The position numbers and the translations under genes are program-made. From Melitaea cinxia (Eukaryota > Arthropoda > Insecta > Lepidoptera > Nymphalidae), in assembly GCF_905220565.1 (NCBI RefSeq), contig NC_059401.1:16426766-16490765 (forward strand): DNA of 64,000 bases. The letters are read 5' to 3'. A model generated the notes under the pieces. It worked only from the letters and a program-made list of their open reading frames with translations, had not been told where the DNA came from and did not search any database. Position 1 is the first letter of the stretch. Each line of letters begins with the position of its first letter. Below are positions 1 to 12,173 of this stretch, in pieces.

Positions 1-552
1 GAATTATATTTTGTCGGGTTCATAAAAACTGTAGTAAAAAAAAATGGTTGTCTGTAAAGTTGGCTTATGGACGATAGTTTAACGTGACAACGTCATAACA
101 AAACATCTCCTCGGACACATAGGCCAATCGAGTGGAAGAGATAGATGCGGTGTAAGCGTACAATGAGCGTAACGGGACAAGGGGCGCTACGCTATAATGA
201 GCGTAACGCTACAATGAGTCATCCTTTTTCGTATATGTATCATTGATCATTCATCGATTTATTAGACGTTGTCATGTCCAAATGTTAAAAAATACTAACA
301 CAGACGAGTAAAAATTAATATAAAATAATAAATTTTATAATATTATTCATTAAAATCTATCTAAATGTGAATACCGTTCAAACAAATAATGTACAAATAT
401 TTTCGCGGTTACACATTATTAAATATCTAGCGGTCGTGGTTGTGGGCGGTAATCGGTTTAGCGTTTTATTATGAAATAATAAATTTATTTATCCTTATGA
501 AATAACTTTGTTAATTTCACTATTTTTTTTTATTGTCTATTAATTTGCAATT
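1..552. other. AT-rich non-coding stretch
   Basis: No credible coding frame or RNA gene is seen. Around 150-220 a short motif, close to 'ataatgagcgtaacg', recurs about three times in direct orientation. The rest is AT-rich without recognisable structure. Confidence 0.5.
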
Positions 553-810
553 GACTAGCCAGTTTGTAGTGGCCCTGCTTTCTGCTCCGAGGGTTGTGTG
601 TTCGATTCCCACCCCGAGTCTGGTTTTAATATAAATATTTATTTATATATTTATATATGTATTATTTATAAGTATGTTTATCGAAAAAAAATGTAGCTAT
701 ACCAGTCGGCTGTTACCTATAACACAAGCATTAAGTTGCTTACTTTAGGAACAGACGATATAACTATCTACACAATACACACACGTGTGTAGTGTTATTT
801 ATTTATTTAA
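553..810 (+). repeat. tRNA-derived SINE, family A
   Basis: The head carries a tRNA-like B box ('ggttcgattccc' type, here 'tgttcgattccc') followed by 'accccgagtctgg', an AT-rich middle and the tail 'acaagcattaagttgc...ggaacagacga'. The same unit recurs at 32311-32571 (minus), 36779-37022 and 44564-44822. Here the first tRNA box is damaged: 'cccgttggcgc' of the other copies is missing. A Pol III SINE is the best reading; the named family is unknown to me. Confidence 0.8.
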
Positions 811-1144
811 ACCTAAATAAATAGGCTCAATTTAAACAATAAAACGCGGTACGAAAAACTGTAATGCTTAGTTTTTGTTAGCTAAAGTTATGAGCACTAG
901 ACATTGGATTAATAAAATAAAAATAAAAGTTCCTCTACTATATTATGCATCTATTATACATATAAACCTTCCATTGGACTCATTCTATTTACTAAAGAAA
1001 GCCGCATCAAAATCCGTTACATAGTTTTAAAGATCTAAGCATACAGACAGCGATACGCGACTTTGTTTTAAACTATGTAATGATATATGATGATTTAAAG
1101 CAACATAATTTGTTTAAGCTTTGAAATTATTGTGTACTAGATCA
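811..1144. other. AT-rich non-coding stretch
   Basis: Nothing recognisable; AT-rich spacer between the SINE and the mariner element. Confidence 0.4.
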
Positions 1145-2423
1145 TTCAATAAGTCCCGAGACTAACCTGGAAATGGCGCATATATTAAAAACTCTTTTGA
1201 TTTTTAAAAAGTACTGGCTATCAATACAAGAATATGTGTCAAATTTTTAAAAATAGAACAATAAAATTATTGATTTTGAAACATTTAAGTGACGCTACGG
1301 TTGTAATTTCGATACAATGGAAAAAAACGAGTTTCGCGTGTTGATAAAACATTGTTTTTTAATGGGAAAAAATACCGTTGAAGCACAGCAATGGCTTATA
1401 AAATGTTATGCAGGATCAGCTCCCTCTAAAGCAAGCATTTGTCGGTGGTATGCCGACTTCAAACGCGGTCACATGGACACCAATGATGGGGAACGCTCAG
1501 GTCGTCCAAATGAAGCAGTGACTCAACAAAATATTAACCAAGTCCTCAAAATCGTATTGGAAGATCGGAAGGTAAAATTGCGAGAGATAGCCGAGATAGT
1601 GAAGATTTCAGCTGGTAGTGTTTTCACTATTTTACATAAAAATTTGGCCATGAAAAAGCTTTTTTCTAAGTGGGTGCCGCGTTTGCTTACAACTAATCAA
1701 AAGGAACAACGTATCAATGATTCAGAGCGATGTTTGGCGCTGATGAATCATAATAAAAAGGATTTTTTACATCGGTATGTAACAATGGATGAAACCTGGA
1801 TATACCATTTCACTCCGGAATCCAATCGGCAGGCAGCGGAGTGGAGAGCGGCTGGTGAAAGCCGCCCGAAGCGTCCAAAGACTCAGAAATCGGCCGGTAA
1901 GGTTATGGCGTCTATATTTTGGGATGCGCATGGAATACTTTTCATCGACTACCTTGAAAAGGGGCAAAATATAAATAGTGACTATTACATGTGCTTATTG
2001 GAGCGATTGAAGTACGAAATTGCGGATAAACGGCCTCACATGAACAAAAAGAAAGTGGTGTTTCACCAGGACAACGCGCCTTGTCACAAGTCCGTGAGAA
2101 CGATGGCCAAAATTAACGAATTGGGCTTCGAATTGCTTCCTCATCCCCCTTATTCGCCAGACTTGGCCCCCAGCGATTACTGGCTGTTTGCAGACCTCAA
2201 AAAAATGCTTCAGGGTAAGAAATTTGACTCAAATAGTGAAGTTATCGCAGCAACGGAGGCTTATTTTGAAGCCAAAGACAAATCGTTCTACACACATGGG
2301 ATAGAAAAGTTAGAAAAGCGTTGGAGGGACTGTATCGCTCTTGGAGGAGACTATGTTGATGAATAAAAATTAATTTTATAAAAAAAGACCTTTTTTTAGT
2401 ACTTAGTCTCGGGACTTATTGAA
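1145..2423 (+). mobile_element. Complete mariner-family DNA transposon
   Basis: The element is 1,279 bp long and bounded by 21-bp perfect inverted repeats starting 'ttcaataagtcccgagac' (1145-1165 and 2403-2423). It contains a single uninterrupted transposase gene that fills most of its length, as is normal for a ~1.3-kb mariner. Bases outside the perfect repeats differ (left 'gatca', right 'ccacgtg'), so the exact outer edge and the TA duplication are not resolved. TA dinucleotides lie a few bases outside each repeat. Perfect repeats plus an open gene suggest a young, possibly mobile copy. Confidence 0.93.
1317..2366 (+). CDS. Mariner transposase, apparently intact
   Basis: A 349-residue cut-and-paste transposase, which would act in the nucleus by binding the 21-bp terminal repeats and moving the element into TA sites. 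Residues 1-110 form the N-terminal DNA-binding part (two helix-turn-helix units, with the GRP linker at 62-64). The WVPRLL linker motif is at 119-124. The catalytic triad is complete: D158 in VTMDETW, D252 in HQDNAPCH and D287 in YSPDLAPSDYW, with 34 residues between the last two, the D,D34D signature of mariners. Length matches the family norm (about 345-350). The ATG lies about 170 bp inside the left repeat, and no other in-frame start fits better. There is no frameshift or internal stop. The MEKNEF start and VTMDETWIYH block resemble a mariner lineage widespread in arthropods; subfamily placement is inference. Confidence 0.95.
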   Translation: MEKNEFRVLIKHCFLMGKNTVEAQQWLIKCYAGSAPSKASICRWYADFKRGHMDTNDGERSGRPNEAVTQQNINQVLKIVLEDRKVKLREIAEIVKISAGSVFTILHKNLAMKKLFSKWVPRLLTTNQKEQRINDSERCLALMNHNKKDFLHRYVTMDETWIYHFTPESNRQAAEWRAAGESRPKRPKTQKSAGKVMASIFWDAHGILFIDYLEKGQNINSDYYMCLLERLKYEIADKRPHMNKKKVVFHQDNAPCHKSVRTMAKINELGFELLPHPPYSPDLAPSDYWLFADLKKMLQGKKFDSNSEVIAATEAYFEAKDKSFYTHGIEKLEKRWRDCIALGGDYVDE

Positions 2424-3182
2424 CCACGTGTTATATTGCATTGATCTCTAAACTTTTTCAATTATTCTACCTTAAACTGATCAAATCATTATATAAACTA
2501 AGGCTACTCCATATTGACGTAAACGTACACTATTATATTTTTTCGCTTACAAAAAAAAGTCGTAATCACGAAAATGATACGCATTACGGGAAAAATATTC
2601 GAGAAGACTCGTCGTCATTACATTGTAAGATATTTTTACGGAAAATGAGATTCTTTCGACCACGTCTTTTGAATTAACAAAATGGGAGTCAGACCGAGAA
2701 CTACAAGACAATGTTTACGCTTTCCCGAGAGCTATAGATAATGAATGTGCGCCGCTTTTTTGTTTCTTTGCAATAAACATATTGAAATTCATTTAATAAT
2801 ATGTCGTTTTAACTTTAAGTTGTTTTCCTAATTACAAGAATATTTTTTTTGTCTAAATATTCTAAAATAATTCAAATGTTGCATACATTTCATCTCGTCT
2901 TGTCGTAATCGCTGAAGACGGCGAAATTTCACATGTTATTAATAGTGTTCAGTATTTTTAATTGTGATTGATAGTTAAGATGAAAAAAAAAAATAAGAAC
3001 ACTAATTATGACTAACAGCTTTCATGAGAAATTAACGTTTTCTGTAATGTCTTTTAGTACTACCTTTTTTCATCTTACTGGCTCACTTACGATGGCGTAG
3101 TCTTAATCCGAGAGATTTTGTCATTAGTCATTTAGTACTATTGAGGAGTAGCTATATCAGTAGTATATCAGTCAGTCAGTCA
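2424..3182. other. AT-rich non-coding stretch
   Basis: An open frame at 2441-2677 has no family resemblance and biased AT composition. I see no gene or repeat that I recognise. Confidence 0.4.
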
Positions 3183-3300
3183 GTTCAGCCCATTGCAGTC
3201 CACTTGCCTCCCCAAGTTCGTGCCAGACATCTAGGTTTTCCGCAATCCTCATCCAGCCTAAACCGGCAATCTCATATAAGGCTACTCGTATAATATCAAA
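3183..3300 (-). repeat. Non-LTR retrotransposon 3'-end fragment
   Basis: Read on the minus strand it ends in a variant of 'gcctatgtccagcagtggactgcaat...', the 3' end seen elsewhere in this window (47060-47162, 48298-48412, 60096-60209). Likely a short RTE-like LINE remnant; the clade is inferred from the tails that end in (atg)n in other copies. Confidence 0.6.
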
Positions 3301-4604
3301 CAATATTTTTTCTTCTCGTTCAAGCAGTTGTAAGTTCTTATTTTGACACTTCTGCTTATGTAGTGCTTTTAATAAATAATATTGCTAGGTCTGAAACCCA
3401 TCATTACGTAACGAATTTCGTTTTTACCTCAGTAGTTTAGCTTAATTCTGCATGTGCTATTGTGTATTGAATCATTTATGTTATTTCGTTAAATATAAAT
3501 TTAAATTATTGTCCTCGTAACTTAAGTTGTATAAAGAAAGACGTAAAAGAAACAAATAAAATGAATATCTTAAGTGGCGTTAAAAATTCCATTGAGCACT
3601 CCCCTATCATTCCACTTTCAAGCCAACTTAAACGTATCGAAGCAAAAGAGCATGTGGCTTTCGCGTTACCATCCCCTGACCACGTGCAGAGGCGTGCCAG
3701 ATTCCAGCTATTTTTCTTGCACGATTTCAAACCTGGTACACTGCCAGCTGAGCGATTACCTATATCTCAATTTGAGAGTCCTTAAATCTTTTATAATAAA
3801 GATCATAATCGCTTAAAGAACTACCGAAAACGAGGTTGCGGAAAGTTTGAGAATTGGCGAATGCAATAATCGTTTATTTGCGACTTCACTTTTATAATAA
3901 AGTTAGTAATTTATAGTTAGCTGAATGTTAGTGTGCGTTTCGCCGGTACGTCTGTTGGCACGCGTGTTGTTTACCAATTAAAATTTTAACTAGAGTATTT
4001 GTACGTTTCAATGTGTTATAATGTTATTAAAGTTCAATTATTTTAAATTAAAATTCAATTGTAATGAATGATTTATTCTATAATTATGAAATAATTAGGG
4101 GATGTTACTATTATGTAACGTCAATTGAGTTTGGAATATTATTTAAACGTACAAATAAGAGTTGATGAAAATTTAATGTGATATTTTAACTTCAACTAGG
4201 TGTAAAGAAAACTATGTGTATTTCACTATTTTATGAACATATGCCACATTTAAACTGATACCTATTTTATTTTTAACCGACTTCCAAAAAAGAGGAAACA
4301 AGACAAAACAAACAATTTACTACAAGATCCATAAATTATCAGACATCGTCATAATAATACCTAAATATATTTGTATAATTAAAGCATAATTAAGCACAAT
4401 GTATGAGTATAATGTGTAAGCTGGAATCGTGTTATTAAGATATACTCGTAATATTGTAATGACTATAGAAGTGTTATTGATTACAGCTCATTTTATATAA
4501 CTACAGTGAAACACATCACAGCATGACTTATCATTAGTCATACACAAGTATAGTCATAGACATAGTATAAAATTTTATGTATTTTAGTAAGTTTTGGAGT
4601 TATA
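3301..4604. other. Unassigned stretch with a GC-richer island
   Basis: Mostly AT-rich. Positions about 3570-3790 are richer in GC and stay open on both strands for some 75 codons, but no domain, signal or splice context supports a gene. Could be an old unrecognised repeat. Confidence 0.35.
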
Positions 4605-4768
4605 TATATTTGGAATTGATTTCATGATCACCCCGGTATGAAAAATTTACTGAACGAATGACTTTGTTTCGTTTTCTGTTAATGCCGTCTACCCAATAGG
4701 GTTCCCATAAATGGCGTTACTTGATTCGTTTATTTACCATTTGATATTGTATTAATCTTTTTAAGCTA
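4605..4768 (-). repeat. MITE-like repeat, copy 1
   Basis: Matches 10703-10865 in the opposite orientation and partly 14541-14632. Shared blocks are 'ttcataccgg', 'cattcgttca', 'atggtaaataaacgaatcaa' and 'aaaaagattaat'. The central core ('tagggttcc...atggcgtta', about 4698-4721) lies in the opposite relative orientation compared with copy 2. Confidence 0.65.
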
Positions 4769-4790
4769 CGCTAGCTAGTATAATATGCCT

Positions 4791-4819
4791 TGACATATAC
4801 ATTTTCAATGTATATGTCA
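4791..4819. repeat. Perfect 13-bp hairpin
   Basis: Arm 'tgacatatacatt' (4791-4803), 3-nt loop, then the exact reverse complement (4807-4819). Probably a remnant of a palindromic MITE; no terminator role is expected here. Confidence 0.7.
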
Positions 4820-4829
4820 TGGCTTGACT

Positions 4830-6391
4830 GCAAATATGCTTAAAAAATGCTTCTTTCTAGTTAGTACTTCTTAGAGGATAGATTTAGAGAGAGGATACTT
4901 TACAATTAGTTTTAAGCCATATTTACGTCATTTTAACTCCTATTTAATAAAATTATACCAGTGTGGTTGTCTTTATTTTATTTTATTTATTTATTTACTG
5001 ACACACCAACAGCATAATATACTAAACATTACAATAATCGTGTTCATGTACATAGTCTGGTATGCATGACAGTAACGGGTGCAGACATCACTCGCCTTAA
5101 AACACATTAAATAACAGTTTGTCTTATATAAGGTACTAATCATCGTTGCTTAGTGCTATGAATTTCAAATAAATATTCCAGTTATTTCAATTTTTTTTCA
5201 TCGAACTGTTTATTTATTTAATTTTAATAAACAAAATAACAGTAAATACATTTATTTTTGGTTAAAAAATCATCAGTCAGCAAACAAATAACTAGGGAAG
5301 AAGTGATTGCTTAAACAAAACTACATGAATGTCATTAAATTAAAACTAAACTACGGGTAATGGAGTTTAGCAAGGAAAAAAAAACATAATAATAATATCA
5401 TTTTTTTTAAAGTATAATTAATAAAAAAATACTAAAATTATATATACATATAATAAAGGAAAAAAAAATTGATACGTTTTCACTTTAAAAAAATTAATAA
5501 TAAATTAACAAATAAAAATGAATACGTGTATTCATTCTTGTTATTTAATGAAATATAAAATAACTCCTTAACAATGACACTTCCAGTTGTGCATATTTCT
5601 ATTAACCAGTGTATATATATTTTAATACTACCCTACATATTGTTAATTTCTTGTCTCGACTATAAATTGTTTATATATTGTGTTTCAATGTACCCAAAAT
5701 ATACATTTTTGTTTAATTTTAGTGTTTGTAATTTCTCATGTAAGTGGATTGTATTATTTTGAGAAATAAATGATCTTTAACCATAAAACCTCACAAGGAG
5801 TAATATTAAAAGAAATTTCAAAGGCTTTGTGTGTGCATTGTAAAAATCATTATAATGTAATTAAATCCACTTTTTGATATAAAAATAGACGTTTTTTTTT
5901 ACATTGCTGTCAACTGCGATTATGAATGATAGCATAACGAAAAGGCTGTCGGTAATGCATCGTTGAACAACAATACAAACGCTCCAAAAATTCAACAGCT
6001 TTTCAGACGTGAAGTATTTAAATAAATTACATTTTAAACAGACTCTCACTTGGTGGATTACCGCATTACGGCTTAATTAATGTATTAATTTTATTTTATG
6101 TATTACTGTACTTGTGACTCGTACTTTTGTATACGGTATTTCTCTGTAATTACATAATCAGATCGATCGAGTTTATTTATAAAAAATAAATAATAAATTA
6201 TTTATTTAGAAAAACGTTTACATAACATGATACCGTTGTTGAGATATGCTTTTAAGTAAGTATTTTACCTGTGTCAGGATTTCTCGCTCTTCCATATTCA
6301 CACTTATAAAATTAAAAAAACAAAAAACTTAACATTATCATAATTCAATCACAAGAGACAAAAAAAAGAGTTTACTAATGCATGTTTCTGT
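4830..6391. other. AT-rich non-coding stretch
   Basis: Very AT-rich with A/T runs around 5380-5480. No gene, SINE head or paired terminal repeats recognised. Confidence 0.4.
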
Positions 6392-6403
6392 GTGTCTATG
6401 AGT

Positions 6404-6468
6404 GTTTGTGTGTGTGTGTGTGTGTGCGTGTGTGTGCGTGTGTGTGCGTGTGTGTGCGTGTGTGTGCG

Positions 6469-6514
<46 letters not shown>

Positions 6515-6539
6515 AGTTTGTGCGTGTGTGCGTGCGCGC

Positions 6540-6577
<38 letters not shown>
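6404..6577. repeat. (GT)n microsatellite with GC-containing interruptions
   Basis: About 175 bp of (tg)n interrupted by 'cgtgtg' steps and a central 'tatgagttt'. The open frames crossing it are composition artefacts (Cys/Val repeats). Confidence 0.95.
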
Positions 6578-6582
<5 letters not shown>

Positions 6583-6593
6583 TGTTGTGTTTA

Positions 6594-7950
6594 GTATATT
6601 TTTAGATGATTTTTATGTGATTATTTATACAAATTGTCTATTTTTGAGAAATATAACAACACTTTTATTTCATTTTCCGTACTGTAATAGAACTCAATAA
6701 AAAAAGTAAAGATATCTGAGATGCACAACATATCCATATTTTAAAGTCTGTAAGAGCTTGCTTGGGCAATACTTGTGAGTAACTTGTCATAATCCTTACA
6801 TGCTATCTGTTTGCGCTTGTCCATGCGTATTTTATTATGTTATTGTCATTAAAATATTTATGAACCGAGAAATAAAATGAGAACACAATTAATCATCGAA
6901 TCAAGAACTGCATAATATATGCATCACAGTATCCAGTTTTAATTCCCCAATGAACGTCGCATAAATCCAGCGTCTCCACATCACTGAGACGTGCCCCGGC
7001 CACAGGGCAGACATCCATAAATCTAGACCTAGACTGAAATCCTGCGTGGCATAACTACCAACATATGTTACCGTACGAGCTTTACCTTGTCTCAAACGTG
7101 CGAATATCTGATACACTGTCGTGATTAAATATTTGGAATACTTCAAGTTTAGATGTTTAAATAAATGGAGCTCGTGTGCGATATATCGGTGTTGCGTGTA
7201 ATGGACGACTATTCCACTGTTGAATGCACATTATGCAATCACAATTGTAGCGTAAAGTTGTAATTTCCAGACTATTAAAGTACTGATAAAGTAAAAATGG
7301 GGGGTAGTTTTTTTATAGTTCGGCTACTACGTTGATATATACACTTTTAAGGGCATCTGAGGAGACGACTTGTCAAAAACCTTTTGAATTTATCATTAAA
7401 TAATAACATCTATACTAAAATATAAATGGACATGGTAATTAAGCAATTAAAATTAACGAAATTGATCTTATCGTTAATGAAGCGATTAATTTTAACATAC
7501 CTTTGGGCATAGGGCACGATTAGAGAATTTGATCCCAGCCTTTTTCATACCCCGGAATTTCAGTATTGTTTTAATATGATCCCAGAATTCCCAGAATTAT
7601 AGATAGATAAAATTAAAAAAATAACATTTGAAGATACTAAGTTTACATTAGTATCTAACTGAAAATTGTGCTTTAGACGTGGTAGGTTGTGATTTTTTAC
7701 TAAGTCTCGTATCTTTGTACATATATTTTGCTTTTGCGGATTTACAGAAAATTTGAGAAATGACGTTTCTTTTGTTGTTTCTATAAAAAAATATTTTTAA
7801 TGTTTGAAAATGGACATGATACTTTTGAAGAAATTGCAAGTGATACCGTAATAGTTTCACTTAGAACTGACATCCCGGATTTCTAACTTGAAGATTTAAA
7901 AGTGTTGCTCGGATAAAATATTTTTTAAGATGACTTTGAGTTTAGATAAT
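6594..7950. other. Non-coding stretch
   Basis: Mostly AT-rich. A slightly GC-richer part near 6950-7110 has an 81-codon minus frame without recognisable similarity. No RNA gene or repeat pair seen. Confidence 0.35.
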
Positions 7951-7959
7951 GAAGTTATT

Positions 7960-8025
7960 TAAACTCAAACCATATTTTATTCAAAAAGGCTCATATAAGC
8001 TCTTTTGAATCATAACTTTAGGTTT
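7960..8025 (-). repeat. LINE 3'-UTR scrap
   Basis: 'ttattcaaaaaggctcatataagctcttttgaatcataact' resembles the start of the CR1-like 3' UTR seen at 16655, 17652 and 51425. Confidence 0.45.
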
Positions 8026-9605
8026 TTACAGGCTTTTGTAGTAAGAACTTTTGTAGTTTCTATACTAATTCTGATTCCTAGCTGATTGGAATTAAGGAGC
8101 TTGTAACATATATGGTAAAACAACGTTTCCGAAGTCAGTTAGTATATTTATAAAATCTAACAAAACTTTATTTGTTTCTTTAAACATAACTTTCATATTT
8201 CAAAACATTTTAATAGCAACGTAAACCTTAAACTAAATTGAAATGAAAATTCAGCCTTGTTACAAAAATATTAACGAACTTCAATATAAAACGCTTGAAT
8301 TATCTTAGTCGGCCATCTTATATATCAGATAACTGGCAGCATCTGTTACACAGCACGGTCTTGACTAGCGGAATAGTCCCGTGGAGTATGCAAATAAACA
8401 TTCTGTCAAGAAAATATGGATATTATGAAAAGAATAATGCTACGTTTAATTTATACGGCTATTTCTGTAACACAGGTTATTTGTGAATTTAAATCTTCTT
8501 CACCTGTTCAATATATTTTGGTTACAGTAACTTGTTAAGCAACAAAATCTTAAATATCTTTACGATATAATTAAGTGGTGATGTCATACTCCTTAGTTTT
8601 GTTTTCGAAGAAAACTAACTCAGTTTAATAAAATTAAAAAAATATATATTAAAATGAAATTTAGATTTGTACACAATCTCAAAAGGATAATTCTTACTAG
8701 TTCTTCTATTCAGTAGTAATCAGAGTAGTTGTAAGTTTCTGACTAATTCACATCTGACTTTAGTTAATTCTTACGAATAGTATCAATTATGATAATTGTG
8801 AGAAAGAACCTTTTTGAAGTTATACCTCTTTTGGCGCATTAGGAAAAATTATGAGATTAAATTTTTAGGCACACACTGTTACGAAAAAAACCGACACCCT
8901 GAAGTTAGCTACAACGAAGAAGAAGTTAGCAACGTGAAGTTAGCTAGCCAATGAAGTAGGTACAACTTCTTACGTGCGTACATAAGTGTACACACTTTTT
9001 TGTGTCATCGACCTGTAAATTGTAAGACTGCCTGTAAAAGGATGTTCTATTATTTACCATGAATCTGGCTTATGACTTTTTGGTTAAGCTACATCTATTT
9101 CGTTACATTCAGCCAGCTCGACATAAGATACATTAACTTCGATAATTGTCTAAATAGCGATTAATATTCAAAAGATGAACTATATCGCCTTGAGCTTTCC
9201 TAAATTAATGAATCCAGGCAGGTTTCTGGTTATATCGAGTTAGCGCCACAGGTGCCTGCAGAGATTTGTAATAAATTCCATTATCGTTTCCCTGCACTTA
9301 GTTGGTAATATTCTCAACACGTAGGAGGCTAAATCACAGCTTAATTGCTTTTCGTTTTTTTAAACCGTTCTTTTATGTAAAAAATGTTGTTAGAAGAATT
9401 AGGTCTTACTGCACAGGACTACAAATAATTTTAAATTTCTTTCATATTTGTAAATGTCCAAGTCTATGTTATTACTGTAATTACTAATAACTTTTGATTT
9501 CTTCACATCGTACTGATAGGTTACCAAATAAATTAATCTTTTAAGTTAATCCATAAAAAAGGCTAATTTTTAGATAATTTTATCAAATATTATTATTGTT
9601 CATAT
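8026..9605. other. AT-rich non-coding stretch
   Basis: Contains a short local duplication 'gaagttagc' around 8900-8950. Otherwise nothing recognised. Confidence 0.35.
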
Positions 9606-9609
9606 ACCC

Positions 9610-9676
9610 TTCTCTACATGAAGAAAGAGGTCTATACCCTGCAGTGACCCTGCAGTGGAATGTTACAGCCTCGATC
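9610..9676 (+). repeat. SINE tail fragment
   Basis: 'tacatgaagaaagaggtctataccc...cagtggaatgttacagcc' is a degraded form of the 3' tail of the family B/C SINEs (compare 36090-36148). A small 'ccctgcagtg' duplication lies inside. Confidence 0.6.
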
Positions 9677-9689
9677 AATCAATCAATCC

Positions 9690-10702
9690 TATATGAGCTT
9701 CACGGAAATATAAATTTACAGGAATTATAGATGTAAATTAGACTCTGGTACTCATAATAATCAGCACTACATTCCTCTGTAGCAAGCTGTTCAGTGACCC
9801 GCACTTAGCGTTGGGTCGGACATTGCAATATGACGGACAGTGATCATTCATATATATACCTGTATATATATAGTAACAATGCAACGAGATTGCTTTTACA
9901 TAATATATTTTATGATCTAATATTATAACTTGAAGTTATGACCAAAATTTGCGTCTTCAATTTTTAGTGTATATTTTACACGTTTATACGTTTTCATTTC
10001 AAGATTTCATTTTTTGTGTTCAAAATTTATGTCAAATAAAGTTTATATAGTTCCATATGTTTAATAAACAGGTACTTGACCCTATAATTTGATGTAAATC
10101 AACGTGTACATGTGTCAGATCAATATCTATTGTTTTTAAAAGTATATTCACAATTACAGTATTTCTAAACAAAAAAAAAAGTTTTTTTTTTTAATTCAAT
10201 TCAAGCGAAACCTTTGAAATAAGAACCGTATTATTCACGATTCTTATAGATCCACTGACGCGCCTGTTTTATATTCAACTTCGGCCTTGCGGCGATTTCG
10301 CTACGTCTTTTGGGATCTCGATCCTCTTAGTTTTTAGAAGATGAATATCGATTTGAAACTATCGCGTTGTTCGTTGAAGGGTCCAAAGCAAAATATTTAT
10401 GATACAAAACTTTTGTTGTAAAAGCGAGTTTTTTAAGATCAGTTTTAGTTATAAGAAAGACTGTAAGAGTCTGAGTGTTTTCTAGTTGATATACACGTGG
10501 CTCTGGAAATATTTTATAAGACTAGCATTATTATTATTATTATTTGATTTTTTAATTTATCAATTTGCGTTTTCATAATATTGAATTTATTAATTATAAT
10601 GATTTCCAAAGTATGAAATAAAAATATAAACAAAAGTACGCTCCGATGCACGACTGGAGTTTACTCTTTCAGATCGACTGTCTAAATAGGCAAAAAAAGG
10701 CT
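9690..10702. other. AT-rich non-coding stretch
   Basis: No gene, no repeat I can match elsewhere in the window; A/T runs near 10170-10192. Confidence 0.35.
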
Positions 10703-10865
10703 TGTCAAAGAAAAAGATTAATGCCATATCAAATGGTAAATAAACGAATCAAATAGGGTTCCGATAGATGGCGTTAACAAAAACGTAACGAGGTCATTCG
10801 TTCATTAGATTTTTTCCTCATAATTTTTTCATACCGGTTATATGAAAATCAATTCTTAAGGAGTA
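10703..10865 (+). repeat. MITE-like repeat, copy 2
   Basis: Reverse-orientation partner of 4605-4768, including 'aaaaagattaatgccatatc' and the 'cattcgttca' and 'ttcataccgg' blocks. Confidence 0.65.
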
Positions 10866-10869
10866 AACA

Positions 10870-11600
10870 AAAAAATCTCATACTTTCTTTGTCAAATAAT
10901 TGTTTAATTGTATGATTTTCATACTTATATAGTAATCACGTGATATCTCACCAAAAACTTATTTCAAAATTTGTTACCCATATAGGTGCATATAGATTTG
11001 TATCATTAACAAATCGCCCAAAATTAATGTTGAAATTTAAGCTCATTATTTTTCAGGAAGTAATCATTAAAATTTAAGCAATTCATCAGACTGACAACGA
11101 TAAATAATTCCATCCTCTGCATACTCATTGGGTCCTCAATCAAGCCTGTTTAATTTCAATCAAACGCATGACTATAAGCTTAATTGCCTGAGCTGTCACT
11201 TACAGGTCTAATACATAACTAACCGCGGCCCTACGAACGTGTTTGTTTATGCTAATAGCTTGCTTTGAATATAGATAGCTCATCCACATTGCATGTAATA
11301 AAAAACCGCTGACTGAAGCAACTCGCTATTTCTCGAACGAAGTATGATTATTAAGTTGGTCAATATTGTCTGTTCGCTTTTTCTAACGTTTTATCGTTAG
11401 TTGAGATACTTTTTATTATGTTGTGTAGTTTGTGGAATTGAATACATTTCGCGTTATTTAAAGTTATTAAGTACACATATATAGTGTATTTTATCTGAGA
11501 AGAATAATGTATACAATCAGTATTACATGACTTAGGTATATTGTGAAATACATTACCACAATAAATACAAAAATGTGTAGCTAAAATTAATTAATATTTT
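10870..11600. other. Non-coding stretch
   Basis: No supported feature; the usual AT-rich background. Confidence 0.35.
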
Positions 11601-11623
11601 TTGTTTGTTTTGGCAGAGGAACC

Positions 11624-11819
11624 CATTTACGGTTGATATTAAAGACGCTCGGTTAGTCCTAGACCGTATGTCAGCCTCAGCACTTGAGGGTACAATACCG
11701 ACCAAACCCCTGCGGGAGCCTTCAGCCACTTTAATTAGAGGGACCCGGGTCTGCAGACAACAGAATCCTTCCAGCTACAGGCTGGCCTCAGCGAAAAGTG
11801 AAAAATTAAGCAACCTTTA
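11624..11819 (+). other. Possible exon-like or repeat-derived open segment
   Basis: A GC-richer segment follows 'tttttgtttgttttggcag', which looks like a 3' splice acceptor, and stays open for about 65 codons to a TAG at 11818. No protein family is recognised. The next repeat starts ~65 bp downstream (11885), so this may be part of an unrecognised transposon rather than a host exon. Reported because splice context plus composition stand out. Confidence 0.2.
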
Positions 11820-11884
11820 GTTAGTAATAAGTAATAGTTTACTTCGTCAAAAACCATCATATTTTAGTACCAGCTTTACAACAA

Positions 11885-12060
11885 ACAAAAACGCAAGGTA
11901 GATTCTAGGTGACGAATGCTAGCGCGACCCCATCTCGCCCCACCCAGGCGGACGACTGCTCATACGTGGTGGTTTTTAGTCAGTAGGAGTCTGATATAAC
12001 CCTCTAGCGCCCCCGCGCTGGAGAGTATCCATGATGGAATTTCCACACGTAAAAAAAGAG
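11885..12060 (+). mobile_element. Helitron-related repeat, body fragment
   Basis: Matches the reverse complement of about 62705-62875, including 'aggcggacgactgctcatac', 'tagtcagtaggagtctg' and 'gcgctggaga'. The 62-kb copy ends in a Helitron-like CTAG terminus; this copy lacks it. Confidence 0.65.
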
Positions 12061-12173
12061 TAGCAGATTCTTTAAAAGCGGGAAATTTTTTTAACCCAAT
12101 ATATCGTGTTTACAGTAAAAAAAAACTGACAAAAATGTATTGCAAAACAATTATGCATATAATATATAAATGA

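Noticed and set aside
3561..3785. Small gene on either strand of a GC-richer island
   Set aside because: Both strands are open for about 75 codons, with no similarity or splice signals; cannot be told from chance or an old repeat.
6382..6594. Cys/Val-rich frames
   Set aside because: Translation of the (GT)n microsatellite; the same applies to 44041-44370 (CA)n and 55896-56078.
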